From assembly GCF_020921035.1 (NCBI RefSeq), contig NC_063154.1, positions 2,790,001 through 2,854,000 of the forward strand: a DNA stretch of 64,000 nt, read 5' to 3'. This document shows positions 54,999 to 64,000 of the stretch, in pieces. The stretch is from Rhodamnia argentea (taxonomy: Eukaryota; Streptophyta; Magnoliopsida; Myrtales; Myrtaceae). How positions within the stretch are numbered: position 1 is the stretch's first letter; each line of letters opens with the position of its first letter. The translations under genes were made by a program, and so were the position numbers. Below the pieces are notes generated by a model, which was given only the letters and a program-made list of their open reading frames with translations, was not told where the DNA came from and did not search any database.

Positions 54999-57900
54999 AG
55001 TGGTATCGAGCCTTCTTGATCTTAAGGGGCTGTGAGTGACTTGTGAGATTGATTGAGAGGAGTGTCTGCATCCATAGAAGACGAAGGCAAGATGGAGGCA
55101 GGATCGAGTGTTTTTTCAATGGCTTCACCGGTGTTTGATGGAGAAAATTATCAAGCCTGGGCAGTGAGAATGCGAGCCTATCTAGAGGGTTGTGATTTTT
55201 GGGAAGTTGTGGAACAAGATTATGAAGTTACTCCCCTTCCTAACAATCCAACCATTAATCGGATCAAGTTTCACAAGGAGAGGATGACAAGGAAGGCAAA
55301 GGCAAAGTCTTGTTTATATCTTTCTGTCTCACCTGCTATTTTCAGCAGAATTATTGCTTGTGAATCAGCCAAAGCTATCTAGGACTTCCTCAAAGCCGAG
55401 TATCAAGGAGATGAGAGGATCAGAAGCATGAAGGGGCTAAATCTGATCACGGAATTCGAGAGACTGCAGATGAAGGAGTCTGAGACAATTAAGGAGTATT
55501 CTGATAAGTTGATAAGCATTGCAAATCAGGCAAGAGTTCTAGGCACCGACCTCTCTGATAATAGGCTAGTGCAGAAAATTCTTGTCTCTTTGCCCGAAAG
55601 GTTTGAGGCAACCATTGCCTCTTTGGAGAACACCAAGGATTTGTCTCGGATCAAGTTGGCGGGATTGCTTAGTGCTCTGCAAGCACAAGAGCAGAGGAGG
55701 TTAATGAGGTTGGAAGGAAGTACGGAAGGAGCTTTGCAGGCCAAAGAACAACAGAATGTAGGAGGGAAAGGCAAGAAGTGGAAAGGGAAGAAATGGAATG
55801 ACAGTAGCGGTTCAGAAGCTGCCGCAAGAGAGAACGGTGCGAGCAACTCCAAGAACAATTGGGGAAGGTATTCCTCATGTCGGCATTGTCGAAAACAGAA
55901 TCATCCGCACTTTAGATGTTGGAAGAGGCCGGATGTAAAGTGCAGAAATGTCACAAGCTTGGACACATTGAGAAGTTCCGCAAAGAGAAGGGAGATCAAC
56001 AGCAAGGTGAGGCACATGCTGCAGCCCAGCAAGAGGTAGATCAACTGTTCGTTGCCTCTTGTTTCTCTTCTAGTACTCCATGTGAAAGTTGGCTTGTTGA
56101 TAGTGGTTGCACAAATCACAAGACAAGTGATGAAAAATTATTTATAGACCTTGACAAGTCGTTGAAGTCAAGAGTGAGGGTTGGGAATGGGGAGTATTTA
56201 GAAGTGAAAGGTAAAGGGACCGTAGCTATAGAGAGTTGTGCTGGAACTAAACCGGTTTCTAATGTGATGTATGTGCCCGAGATTGATCGAATTTCTTTGA
56301 GTGTGGGACAGTTGGTAGAAAAGGGATTTAAGGTGGTATTTGAAGAGGGGAAGTGTTTAATCTTTGACTCCAGTGGTCGGGAGTTGTTCAAGATAAAGAT
56401 GCAATAGAATAGTTTTTCTCCGAATCCTCTCGAGAAAGAACAGGTAACATTCAAGTGCCGGGCCGGTGCTTCGTAGATATGGCACAAGAGGTCGGGGCAC
56501 TTTCATCACAAAGGCGTATTGTTCATGTAGAGGAGTGAAATGGCAACCGGGTTACCAAGCTTGGAGGAGCAAATCACAAAGTGCAAGGCTTGTTTGCTGG
56601 GCAAACAGACAAGACTTTCCTTCAAGGAATCCACTTGGAGAGCTACGGAGAAGCTGCAGGTGATTCATACAGATCTATGTGGTCCACAAGTGACTCCTTC
56701 ACTAAATGGAATAGGTATTTCATTATTTTTATTGATGATTATACCAGAATGTGCTGGATTTACTTCATGAAGCAAAAGTCGGAAGTTACTGAGATATTTT
56801 TGAAGTTTAAAAGATGGGTTGAGAACCAAAGTGGCTGCAAGATTCGGGTCATCAGATTTGATAATGGAACAGAATACACCCCGTAGAGATTTAACTCTTT
56901 ACGTGAAGAGGCTAGAATTGAGCATCGGCTTACCACTCCTTACTCTCCACAACAAAATAGAGTAAGTGAGAGGAAGAATAGAACCATTCTGGAGATGACT
57001 AGGTGCCTATCGCATAAGAAGAATCTGGCAAAAGAATTTTGGGCATAAGCGACAAACACAACTGTTTTTCTGCTGAATAGGCTTCCTACAAGGGTGTTGG
57101 AGAAGAAAACTCCCTTTGAAGGTTGGTTTGGTGTCAAGCCAATTCTAAGAAATTTGAAGGTGTTTGGTTGTCTGTGTTTTTCTCATATTCCACGAGTCAA
57201 GAGAAACAAGCTAGGGGAGAAAGTTGAACCCGAAATCTTTGTTGGCTACAGTTTAGTGTCAAAAGCCTACAGGATCTATCAACCACAAACATGGAAGGTG
57301 ATCACTAGCGGGGATGTTCGGTTCTTGGAAGATGAGCAATGGGACCGGACAGATGAGTCACAAGGCAAGCACAATGAGGTCTTACTTGAAACCGACGAGC
57401 TGGTAGATGATGTTCAAGTTAGAGGTACCAGATCTCCGATCGATATATATCAGAGGTGTAGTGTGGCTGTTTTGGAACCTACTGGTTATGAGGAAGCTAA
57501 AAGTGATCAGAAGTGGATGAATGCAATGAAGGAAGAGTTGGCCATGATAGAAAAGAACCGGACATGGGAGCTAGTGGAGAGGCCTGAAGACGGGAAGGTG
57601 ATTGGAGTAAAATGAGTTTTCGGGACCAAACTCAATCCCGATGGCTCGGTGAATAAGCATAAGGCCAGGTTGGTGGTGAAGGGATATGCACAGGTTTAGG
57701 GAGTTGATTTCTCGGAAACCTTTGCTCCCGTTGCAAGATTGGATACAATTAGAATGACTCTTGCTTTGGTAGCTCAACAAGGATGGAAGGTGTATTAGTT
57801 AGATGTGAAATCTGCTTTTTTGAATGGAGTGTTGCGGGAGGAGATTTATGTTGAGCAGCCAAAAGGTTTTGTCACACCAGGCCAGGAGGAGAAAGTTTAT

Positions 57901-59015
57901 TTGTTGAAAAAGGCTCTTTATGGCTTGAGGCAAGCTCCCAGAGCATGGTATAGTAAGATGGATGAGTACTTGCTGGGTCTAGGTTTCAAGAAAAGTCTCG
58001 GTGAATCCACTCTATATGTCAAGAAGTTAGTATCCGACTTAGTGGTGGTGTCTCTTTATGTGGATGATATGCTGGTGATAGGAAATAATAGTGCTCACAT
58101 TACCGCATTTAAGCAAGAGATGATGAAGATGTTTGAAATGACCGATCTTGGTGAGATGTCGTATTTTCCGGGGATCGAGGTTAGGCAAACTCGGAATGAA
58201 GTTTTTATTTGTCAGAAGAAGTACTTGAAGGAGATCCTAAAGAGATTCAATATGGAGGAGTGCAAGAGTGTGAGTACTCCAATGGGTCAGAAGGAAAAGC
58301 TTCAAAAAAATGATGGATCGAACCTCGTAGATGAAAGAGTTTATAGAAGTTTGATTGGCTATCTTATGTATCTCATTGCAACTAGGCCAAACATCATGTT
58401 TCTTGTAAGTGTCTCGTCTAGATTTCTTAATTGTGCAAGTCAATTGCATATGGTAGCTGCAAAGAGGGTGTTGAGGTATTTGAAAGGTACTCTTTCATAT
58501 GGAATTAAGTTATGCAAAATTCGGGAGTTTAAGTTGCGGGGGTATTCTGATAGTGACTAGGCGGGATTAGTGGATGATATGAGGAGCACTTTAGGTTATT
58601 GCTTTACATTTGGGTCGGCATGTTTTTCCTGGTGTTCAAAGAAGCAGGAAATAGTAGCACAATCAACTGCGGAAGCCGAGTTCATTGCGGCCTCTTTGCA
58701 CTGTGAATCAAGCATTATGGTTGAAGAAGGCGACGGATGATCTACATTTGGAGCAAGAAGAAGGCATAGAAGTATTTGTAGATAATCAAGCTACTCTGGC
58801 CATTTCACAAAATCCGGTATTTCATGGAAAAACAAAGCATTTTAAGGTCGGGTATTTCTTCTTGAGAGAAGTGAAAAAGTTTGGAGAGGTGAACCTGGTG
58901 TACTGCAGTTCAGAAAATTAAATTGCGGATATATTTACTAAGTCATTTCATGTTGGTCGATTCGAACTTCTCGGGGCAAAGTTAGGAGTGTGCAGCACTT
59001 GATCCAGGAGGAGAG

Positions 59016-59366
59016 TGTTGATACATCAAGGCTGCACGATCTATTTTTCGTTGAGTCAATTTGTTAGAGTCCTATTTTGTAGGGTTGTTTAGTTGCATGT
59101 TATCTATTACGTTAGTTTGTTGCAGATTTATTCTGTTAGTTTGTTGTTGACTTTTGTGGATCAAGCAATCTGTTACTTAATAGGTAACGTGTGTTTAGTG
59201 GGCAACCAAAAAAAAAAAAAAAAAACAGCTTTAGTCTGCATTTAAGTATTTTTTTTTTCAGTTTTCTGAATCAGAAGAGAAGCGGTTTTCCTTTCCATAT
59301 GTTCCGCTTGCTACAAACACACAACTTTTGCTGTCAATTCTTCTTTTGTTCTTTGAGAAAACAACG
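59016..59366 (+). repeat. 3' LTR of copia element
   Basis: TGTTGATACATCAAGG...AAACAACG, 351 bp. The terminal A of the 5' copy is G here. The second GACAT target copy follows at 59367-59371. The A-run is longer than in the 5' LTR. Confidence 0.93.
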
Positions 59367-59530
59367 GACATACCGCATGAAGGATATGCGCGAACTGCGT
59401 CTGGATCCGTCGATCTAACCGATAGCCCACCTCAACTATATCGAGTGGGCCACATTTGGTATTCCAAACCCGTCAATATATGGGATTACATTACGGGGAG
59501 ACAAGCAGACTTCTCTACTCTTCCTCGAAG

Positions 59531-61692
59531 GAAACCGTGACGGCTTGCGAACATTCAAGTGAATTAATTCTGCAATTTTTGTGGTTTTCTTGATGATCGC
59601 ATAAATCTGCACTTTCCGCCGTTGATCTAAATCACAGCGCCTGCATACATTCAGGTTGTCAACAATATAACAACATAACAAATTTCTTTCACTTAGAAGC
59701 TTTTCTCGCTAATGTGCCCTAAATGCATATGCCACAATTCAAACTCTCGAACCGATGCATCCGACATCTCCGTAGCGAATTCCATCATTGTCTTACCTAG
59801 AAGCTCATACAGGCCATTGTGCTTGATCCCTTTCATTATCATCAAGGCACCTCGAACAATTGTCAAAATTCCACATTCTGAAAAATACCGACACCCAGCT
59901 CAATCCAATGAACTCAAAAAAATTAGATTTTTCTTCAACTCTGGAACATGCCTTACTCTAGTCAACGTCTTCACAATTCTATCATGCATTCTAATTCTAA
60001 TATCACCCACACCTACAACATCACATTTAGTGTCGTTTCTCAACTGCACTTTGCTACTATCCATGCATTGATAAGTAATAAACCAGTTCATGTTGAGTGT
60101 AGCATGAAAAGAACAACCAGAATCCATAATCCATCGGTTAAACGACGAATCCTCGGTGACAAACAAGACAAAATCAGCATTATCCAAATTACCGCCTGCA
60201 ATAGCTACAACATCATCCTTAGACTCAACTCTAATTTTCCTATCGTTATCATTTTTTAGCTTAAAGCAATACCTTCTAATATGCCCCTCTTGCCATAGTT
60301 CCAACAGATAGCACCACTAGTCCTAGACCGACTTCGTATGTTCAAGTTTATACTACTTCTGCTAACATGAGTATCGGTTCTTTCTCTATTTTCACCTATT
60401 AAAGCAGTAGATAATAATTTGTCAGATTCTTTTCTATGGATGTCCTCACTTAGAATTAAATCTTGAATCCCATAAATCATCAAACTTGTTGACCTAGAGG
60501 AATTACTAACAGCAGTAATAGTAGTATTCCAACTAATAGGTAATAAGGATAATATAATCAAAGCACATACCTTATCTTCAAAGTCAATAACAACCGAACT
60601 CAATTGACTAACAATCACACCGAATCCATTGATATAATTAGCAATTGACGGACCTTCGCCCATCTTTAAATTAAACAGACACCGCATCAAACCCGTAGCA
60701 ATCTTCTCTTTGACGATATTAAACGTGACGTTACTAGCCAACGTCGGTTGAATAACATCCATCGCTCGTCTATCCAGCAATTGCCGGTCGGCTTGCTTCA
60801 TTGTCTTTGACTTCTCCCCAATAAGGGCAAGTGTAGTTTCATCCGATATAGATAATCTTCAATTTGCATCTTCTAGCAACCAACCCCTCAAATCTGTCAA
60901 TTTTCACTTTACCTTCTTTTATTGCCATCAATTCGCTGCAACTTTAGCCAAACCTAACTCTGATATCAATTGTTGTGCGGAAGCAAGCGATCGAATAATG
61001 AAATAGATAGAATAAGAAAATCAATTAGACACCGGATATACGTGATTCAGTCATAGAAACATATGTAAATGGGGAAAGCAGCAGTGAATTTCACTACGGA
61101 ACAAGCGATATACGGAGATTACAAATCACGCTCGAGTCACTCAAACACTTTCAGTATTTCCCAGCCTCAATTACATTCAATAACACATAAGTGTTTTGCC
61201 CCATAATTTCTCACCGAAATAATCTCTCAATCTTATCAAAGAATTATACAAATCTAATCTCAAATTTTAATTGGCTACAACACTTGAATTTGTCTTCAAT
61301 TTCACGCACGAAGAAGAAGAAGAGCGTTTCGGATGTGACCACGCACGGAATTCCCTCTGCCCACGTTATTCAACAAACAGTGCATCCAGACTTCCACTAT
61401 GTGAATGTACATATAAGCAAGCCCCACCTTCCTCCTTTGCCGACTTCCTTGGAGAAGGGAATCTGTGACTTGGCTAACGGAGTCCAAACTTGGACTTCTC
61501 CTTTTGTTGACCGTGATAGCAACGTAAATCAAAAAGTGAATATTTGAGTCCTTATCTCACGGCAGAACCGTATATACTCTTTTACGGGATTTACTTGATT
61601 TTGAAAAAAATTTCAACTTTCGAACTTTATTTATTTATTTCAAAAAAATTTAGATTTTCACTTTGGACTTAAACTCGAGACATATTTTAACA
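59531..61692 (-). mobile_element. truncated minus-strand Ty1/copia element
   Basis: On the complement the order is LTR (61692-60971), primer-binding site (TGATATCAGAGTTAGG, about 60967-60952) and gag from 60801 (MKQADRQLLDRRAMDVIQPT, a UBN2-type gag). A CWNYGKRG zinc-knuckle remnant lies near 60300, the protease is NRWIMDSGCSFHAT (about 60125-60085), and the GAG pre-integrase is ELWHMHLGHISEK (about 59745-59710). Homology ends near 59531, before integrase, so integrase, RT, RNase H and the 3' LTR are missing. The left break abuts the truncated LecRLK pseudogene. Confidence 0.9.
60971..61692 (-). repeat. LTR of the minus-strand copia element
   Basis: Plus-strand boundaries TGTTGTGCGG...ATTTTAACA give 722 bp with TGTT/AACA ends. 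It is related to the solo LTR at 41112-41896. It directly abuts LecRLK spacer sequence at 61693. Confidence 0.85.
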
Positions 61693-62329
61693 CTATCAAC
61701 GAGACATAAATGGGGATTGACGACGGCGGTACTAATTTAACTCTATGATTTGAACCAATAGCTTTTTATCTCGAAATCTTAAGGTGTATAGCCATCATCA
61801 ATTGATCTCCAATCTCACAGTACTCATGAATAGAAAAGAAAACACTCATATCCCTCTGGACCTTTGTAGTCAAGAACAAAGGAGTAATGCTAGAGCATAA
61901 GTCAAGGTTGTTTATGATAACTGGGGCAGCAGATTTATTCTTAACCTGGATTCTTGAATCCTTTTAACTTATTCAGGTTTCGTCTGTTTCACGAAAAATG
62001 ACTGAATTAAAAAAAATTTCTAAAATTAATCACTTGTATTTCTAACAAAAATGAATAAACGAATTTTTTTTGTCATCTGCAAAAATATTCGGATATATAT
62101 TGTTGTTGAGAATGAAAATATTTTTTATTGACTAATTATTTAAAGAGGTACAAACGCTCATGTTTTAGTAAGAATTTCCCTTGTCCAACGACTTTAGCAG
62201 AAACTGCAAAGAAGCTGTCGATCTAGCGTGTTCAACGGGTCAAAATCTGCTTTTAGGGATGTCTGGTTCATCATAAAGCACGCAATCTCAAACCAGTTGA
62301 ATGGTGCAAACCTCATCCTCACCACAACC
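61693..62329. promoter_or_regulatory. upstream region of LecRLK4
   Basis: Homologous to the distal and proximal parts of the other LecRLK spacers (CTATCAACGAGA at 61693, CCATCATCAATTGATCTCC near 61792, CCAGTTGAATGGTGCAAACC near 62294, CACAACCATG at the start codon). The distal part is cut at 61692 by the copia LTR. Confidence 0.7.
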
Positions 62330-64000
62330 ATGTCTTGCTCTCTTTCTTTGTCCACTCTCTTAATCCTCTTCTGCCTCGTCTGCTGTCCTGTTATCACCTT
62401 TGTAAATCCTCTTTCCTTCAATATAAGTAGCTTTGACACAGATCTAAGCGACATACAATATGAAGGAATGGCGACAGCTGCGGATGGATCTGTTGTTCTA
62501 ACCGAAGGCTATACCCCACCATACTTTCAAGTAGGCCACATTACGTATTCCAAACCCATCGATCTATGGGATTCTGTTACAGGGAGACAAGCAGACTTCT
62601 TTACTCGCTTCTCATTCACCATCGATACTTTCAACCCCACGGAATATAGTGATGGCATTGCCTTTTTTCTTGCTCCTGTTGGCTTCACACTCCCCCCTAA
62701 CTCAGGTGGTGCATACTTCGGATTGTTCAATGTAAGCACAGTTGATGCTGGGCCTCGAAACCAAATCGTCACCGTCGAGTTCGATACTTGGGTGAACGAG
62801 GAATTTGATCCTCCAAAGCAGCACATAGGAATCAACCAAAACTCACTCTCCTCGCTTGTTTATGCCGGTTGGAATGCTGCATCACACAGCGGGAATGCAA
62901 CTGATGTCGTGGTGACCTATGATTCGACTAGCAAGAATCTTAGCGTATTCTGGTCATTTGATGACAAGCCAGTTAATCTGGATAACAAAAGTTCCTCGCT
63001 TTCTTGCCAAATTGATCTTGCTAAAGTTCTTCCTAAATCAGTAGCAATTGGATTCTCAGCTTCTTTTGGCGTTCTTCCCGAGAGACACAGCATCAATTCA
63101 TGGGAATTTATTTCAAACTTGGACGTTGTGCGTCCCCCATCGGCGGATACATCAAAAAAGGGGGTAAACTATAAGATGTATATGATTATAACATTTATCA
63201 CTGCTCCCGTAGCATGTCTCTTGCTGGTTATTTCAGCAGGTTCTTGCTTATTCATGATCAAGATGAGGAGAAAATACGAGTTTCAGGCTCTGACTCACAT
63301 TGACAAAGAGATAGTAGCATTGCCACTGAAATTCTCTTATCAAGAGTTGCTTGTTGCTACAAGTGGCTTCGCAAGTGATCGACGACTAGGCCAAGGAGGG
63401 TCCGGCCAAGTTTACAAAGGATTCTTGAACCGTTTAGATCGCCTGGTCGCCATCAAAAGAATCCTTGCAGAATCCAAACATTCAGAGAAGGTCTTCACCA
63501 ACGAAGTGAAGATACTAAGCCGTATGGTACACCGAAATCTGGTGCAATTCATCGGATGGTGCCAAGAAGAAGGTGAGTTTTTGCTTGTTTATGAATATAT
63601 GCCTAATGGTAGCCTTCATCTTCATCTCTTTGGAACTCGAAAAAGTCTGCCGTGGGATGTGAGGTACAAGATAGCTTTAGGGCTGGCCTCAGCCCTCAAC
63701 TATCTTCATGAAGATCTAGAGCAGTGTGTTCTCCACAGAGATATAAAAGCCGCCAACATATTACTCGACACAAACTTCAACACTAAGCTCGGAGACTTTG
63801 GAGTGGCTAAGCTCGTTGACCCCCGGTTCAGGACACAAACGACGGACGTGGTAGGGACATATGGCTACCTGGCGCCAGAATATTTGAGCGAAGGTAAGGT
63901 TACTACAGAATCAGACATGTTCAGCTTTGGGGTTGTGGCTCTAGAAATCGCATGCGGAAGGAGGACCTATCAGGAAGGAAAATTTCACGTTCCACTACGC
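62330..64000 (+). CDS. L-type lectin receptor-like kinase 4, partial at window edge
   Basis: The frame is open from ATG 62330 to the last base, 557 codons, and should need roughly 100 more. Signal peptide MSCSLSLSTLLILFCLVCC; lectin domain with DGIAFFLAP, VEFDTWVNEEFDP..HIGI and NSWEFISNLDV; transmembrane segment IITFITAPVACLLLVISAGS; kinase with LGQGGSGQV, VAIK, HRDIKAAN, DFG, APE and SFGVVALEIACGRR. Unlike copies 1 and 2, the glycine loop is canonical (third Gly present), and YMPNGSLHLHLFG replaces NGSLDNHLFG. All catalytic residues visible are intact, so this copy is probably functional if its tail is normal. Confidence 0.93.
   Translation, partial: MSCSLSLSTLLILFCLVCCPVITFVNPLSFNISSFDTDLSDIQYEGMATAADGSVVLTEGYTPPYFQVGHITYSKPIDLWDSVTGRQADFFTRFSFTIDTFNPTEYSDGIAFFLAPVGFTLPPNSGGAYFGLFNVSTVDAGPRNQIVTVEFDTWVNEEFDPPKQHIGINQNSLSSLVYAGWNAASHSGNATDVVVTYDSTSKNLSVFWSFDDKPVNLDNKSSSLSCQIDLAKVLPKSVAIGFSASFGVLPERHSINSWEFISNLDVVRPPSADTSKKGVNYKMYMIITFITAPVACLLLVISAGSCLFMIKMRRKYEFQALTHIDKEIVALPLKFSYQELLVATSGFASDRRLGQGGSGQVYKGFLNRLDRLVAIKRILAESKHSEKVFTNEVKILSRMVHRNLVQFIGWCQEEGEFLLVYEYMPNGSLHLHLFGTRKSLPWDVRYKIALGLASALNYLHEDLEQCVLHRDIKAANILLDTNFNTKLGDFGVAKLVDPRFRTQTTDVVGTYGYLAPEYLSEGKVTTESDMFSFGVVALEIACGRRTYQEGKFHVPLR

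Larger units (their letters stand above)
54661..59366 (+). mobile_element. near full-length Ty1/copia retrotransposon, both LTRs, decayed ORF
   Basis: LTRs at 54661-54998 and 59016-59366 flank a primer-binding site (TGGTATCGAGCC, about 55001) and a polypurine tract (about 59003-59015). GACAT is duplicated at 54656-54660 and 59367-59371. Gag starts near 55092 (FDGENYQAWAVRM) with a stop at 55380. A frameshift near the zinc knuckle (about 55930) precedes protease WLVDSGCTNH (about 56090). Integrase (HTDLCGP, FIDDYTRMCWIYF, SPQQNRVSERKN), reverse transcriptase ([20 protein letters not shown]) and RNase H (AQSTAEAEF) follow. Pol carries stops at 56884, 57046, 57613, 57697, 57796 and 58558 plus a frameshift near 56700. 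The LTRs differ at about two dozen positions by eye, so the insertion is not recent. Confidence 0.95.
54536..59530 (+). pseudogene. LecRLK 5' part, split by a copia insertion and truncated
   Basis: The ATG at 54536 opens an intact signal peptide (MSCSLSLCTLLILISL) and lectin N terminus (LSFNISSFDLHGGDI). A copia element then occupies 54661-59366. Lectin coding resumes at 59367 (EGYARTASGSVDLT, YRVGHIWYSKPVNIWD, GRQADFST) and stops being homologous near 59520, where copia DNA of another element begins. Thus most of the lectin domain and all of the kinase are gone. The upstream region 53890-54535 is like that of the other plus-strand copies. Confidence 0.92.

Overview
The window is nuclear DNA of a flowering plant, very probably a woody dicot. 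The evidence is multi-exon genes with GT-AG introns, plant-type promoters (telo boxes, TGGGCY site II motifs), a plastid-type bifunctional P5CS, L-type lectin receptor kinases, Ty1/copia LTR retrotransposons and a scrap of plastid ndhD in intergenic DNA. The style of the dispersed repeats recalls Myrtaceae (Eucalyptus and relatives), but that is only an impression.

Left part (1-21.2 kb), housekeeping genes. A decayed copia element with its 3' LTR (1-3928) is followed by about four diverged tandem copies of a ~235 bp repeat (4251-5150) lying directly upstream of a complete 20-exon P5CS gene (5775-12619, +; proline synthesis). P5CS converges on a three-exon mitochondrial p32/MAM33-family gene (13719-15419, -). 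Next on the minus strand is a GDP-mannose pyrophosphorylase gene of the VTC1/CYT1 type (18097-19853; ascorbate and cell-wall precursor supply) with a long leader running to a TATA box near 21.23 kb.

Middle part (21.2-33.6 kb), AT-rich intergenic DNA with many copies of one dispersed repeat family. A ~0.8 kb segment lying just upstream of the two-exon eIF3g gene (31067-32515, +) is also present at 27.1-28.3 kb. The distal copy contains a ~370 bp plastid ndhD fragment and ends exactly where a 150 bp fragment of the window's own GDP-mannose pyrophosphorylase exon begins.

Right part (33.6-64 kb), a tandem array of L-type lectin receptor kinase (LecRLK) units. The ancestral unit appears to be a minus-strand LecRLK (now a pseudogene in every unit), a ~1.1-1.5 kb divergent spacer, a plus-strand single-exon LecRLK, and in two units a downstream plus-strand lectin pseudogene. 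Plus-strand copies are intact at 38320-40284 (654 aa) and 46262-48229 (655 aa), and open to the window edge from 62330. A kinase-only truncation lies at 51201-52091, and a copy broken by a 4.7 kb copia element with a GACAT target duplication at 54536-59530. Other insertions include a solo LTR (34520-35907, TTTGC duplication) in the minus-strand pseudogene and copia LTRs at 41112-41896 and 60971-61692. The spacer of the first unit carries a ~145 bp near-perfect inverted repeat absent from the other units. The array shows birth-and-death evolution of receptor genes, driven by duplication, deletion fusion and retrotransposition.
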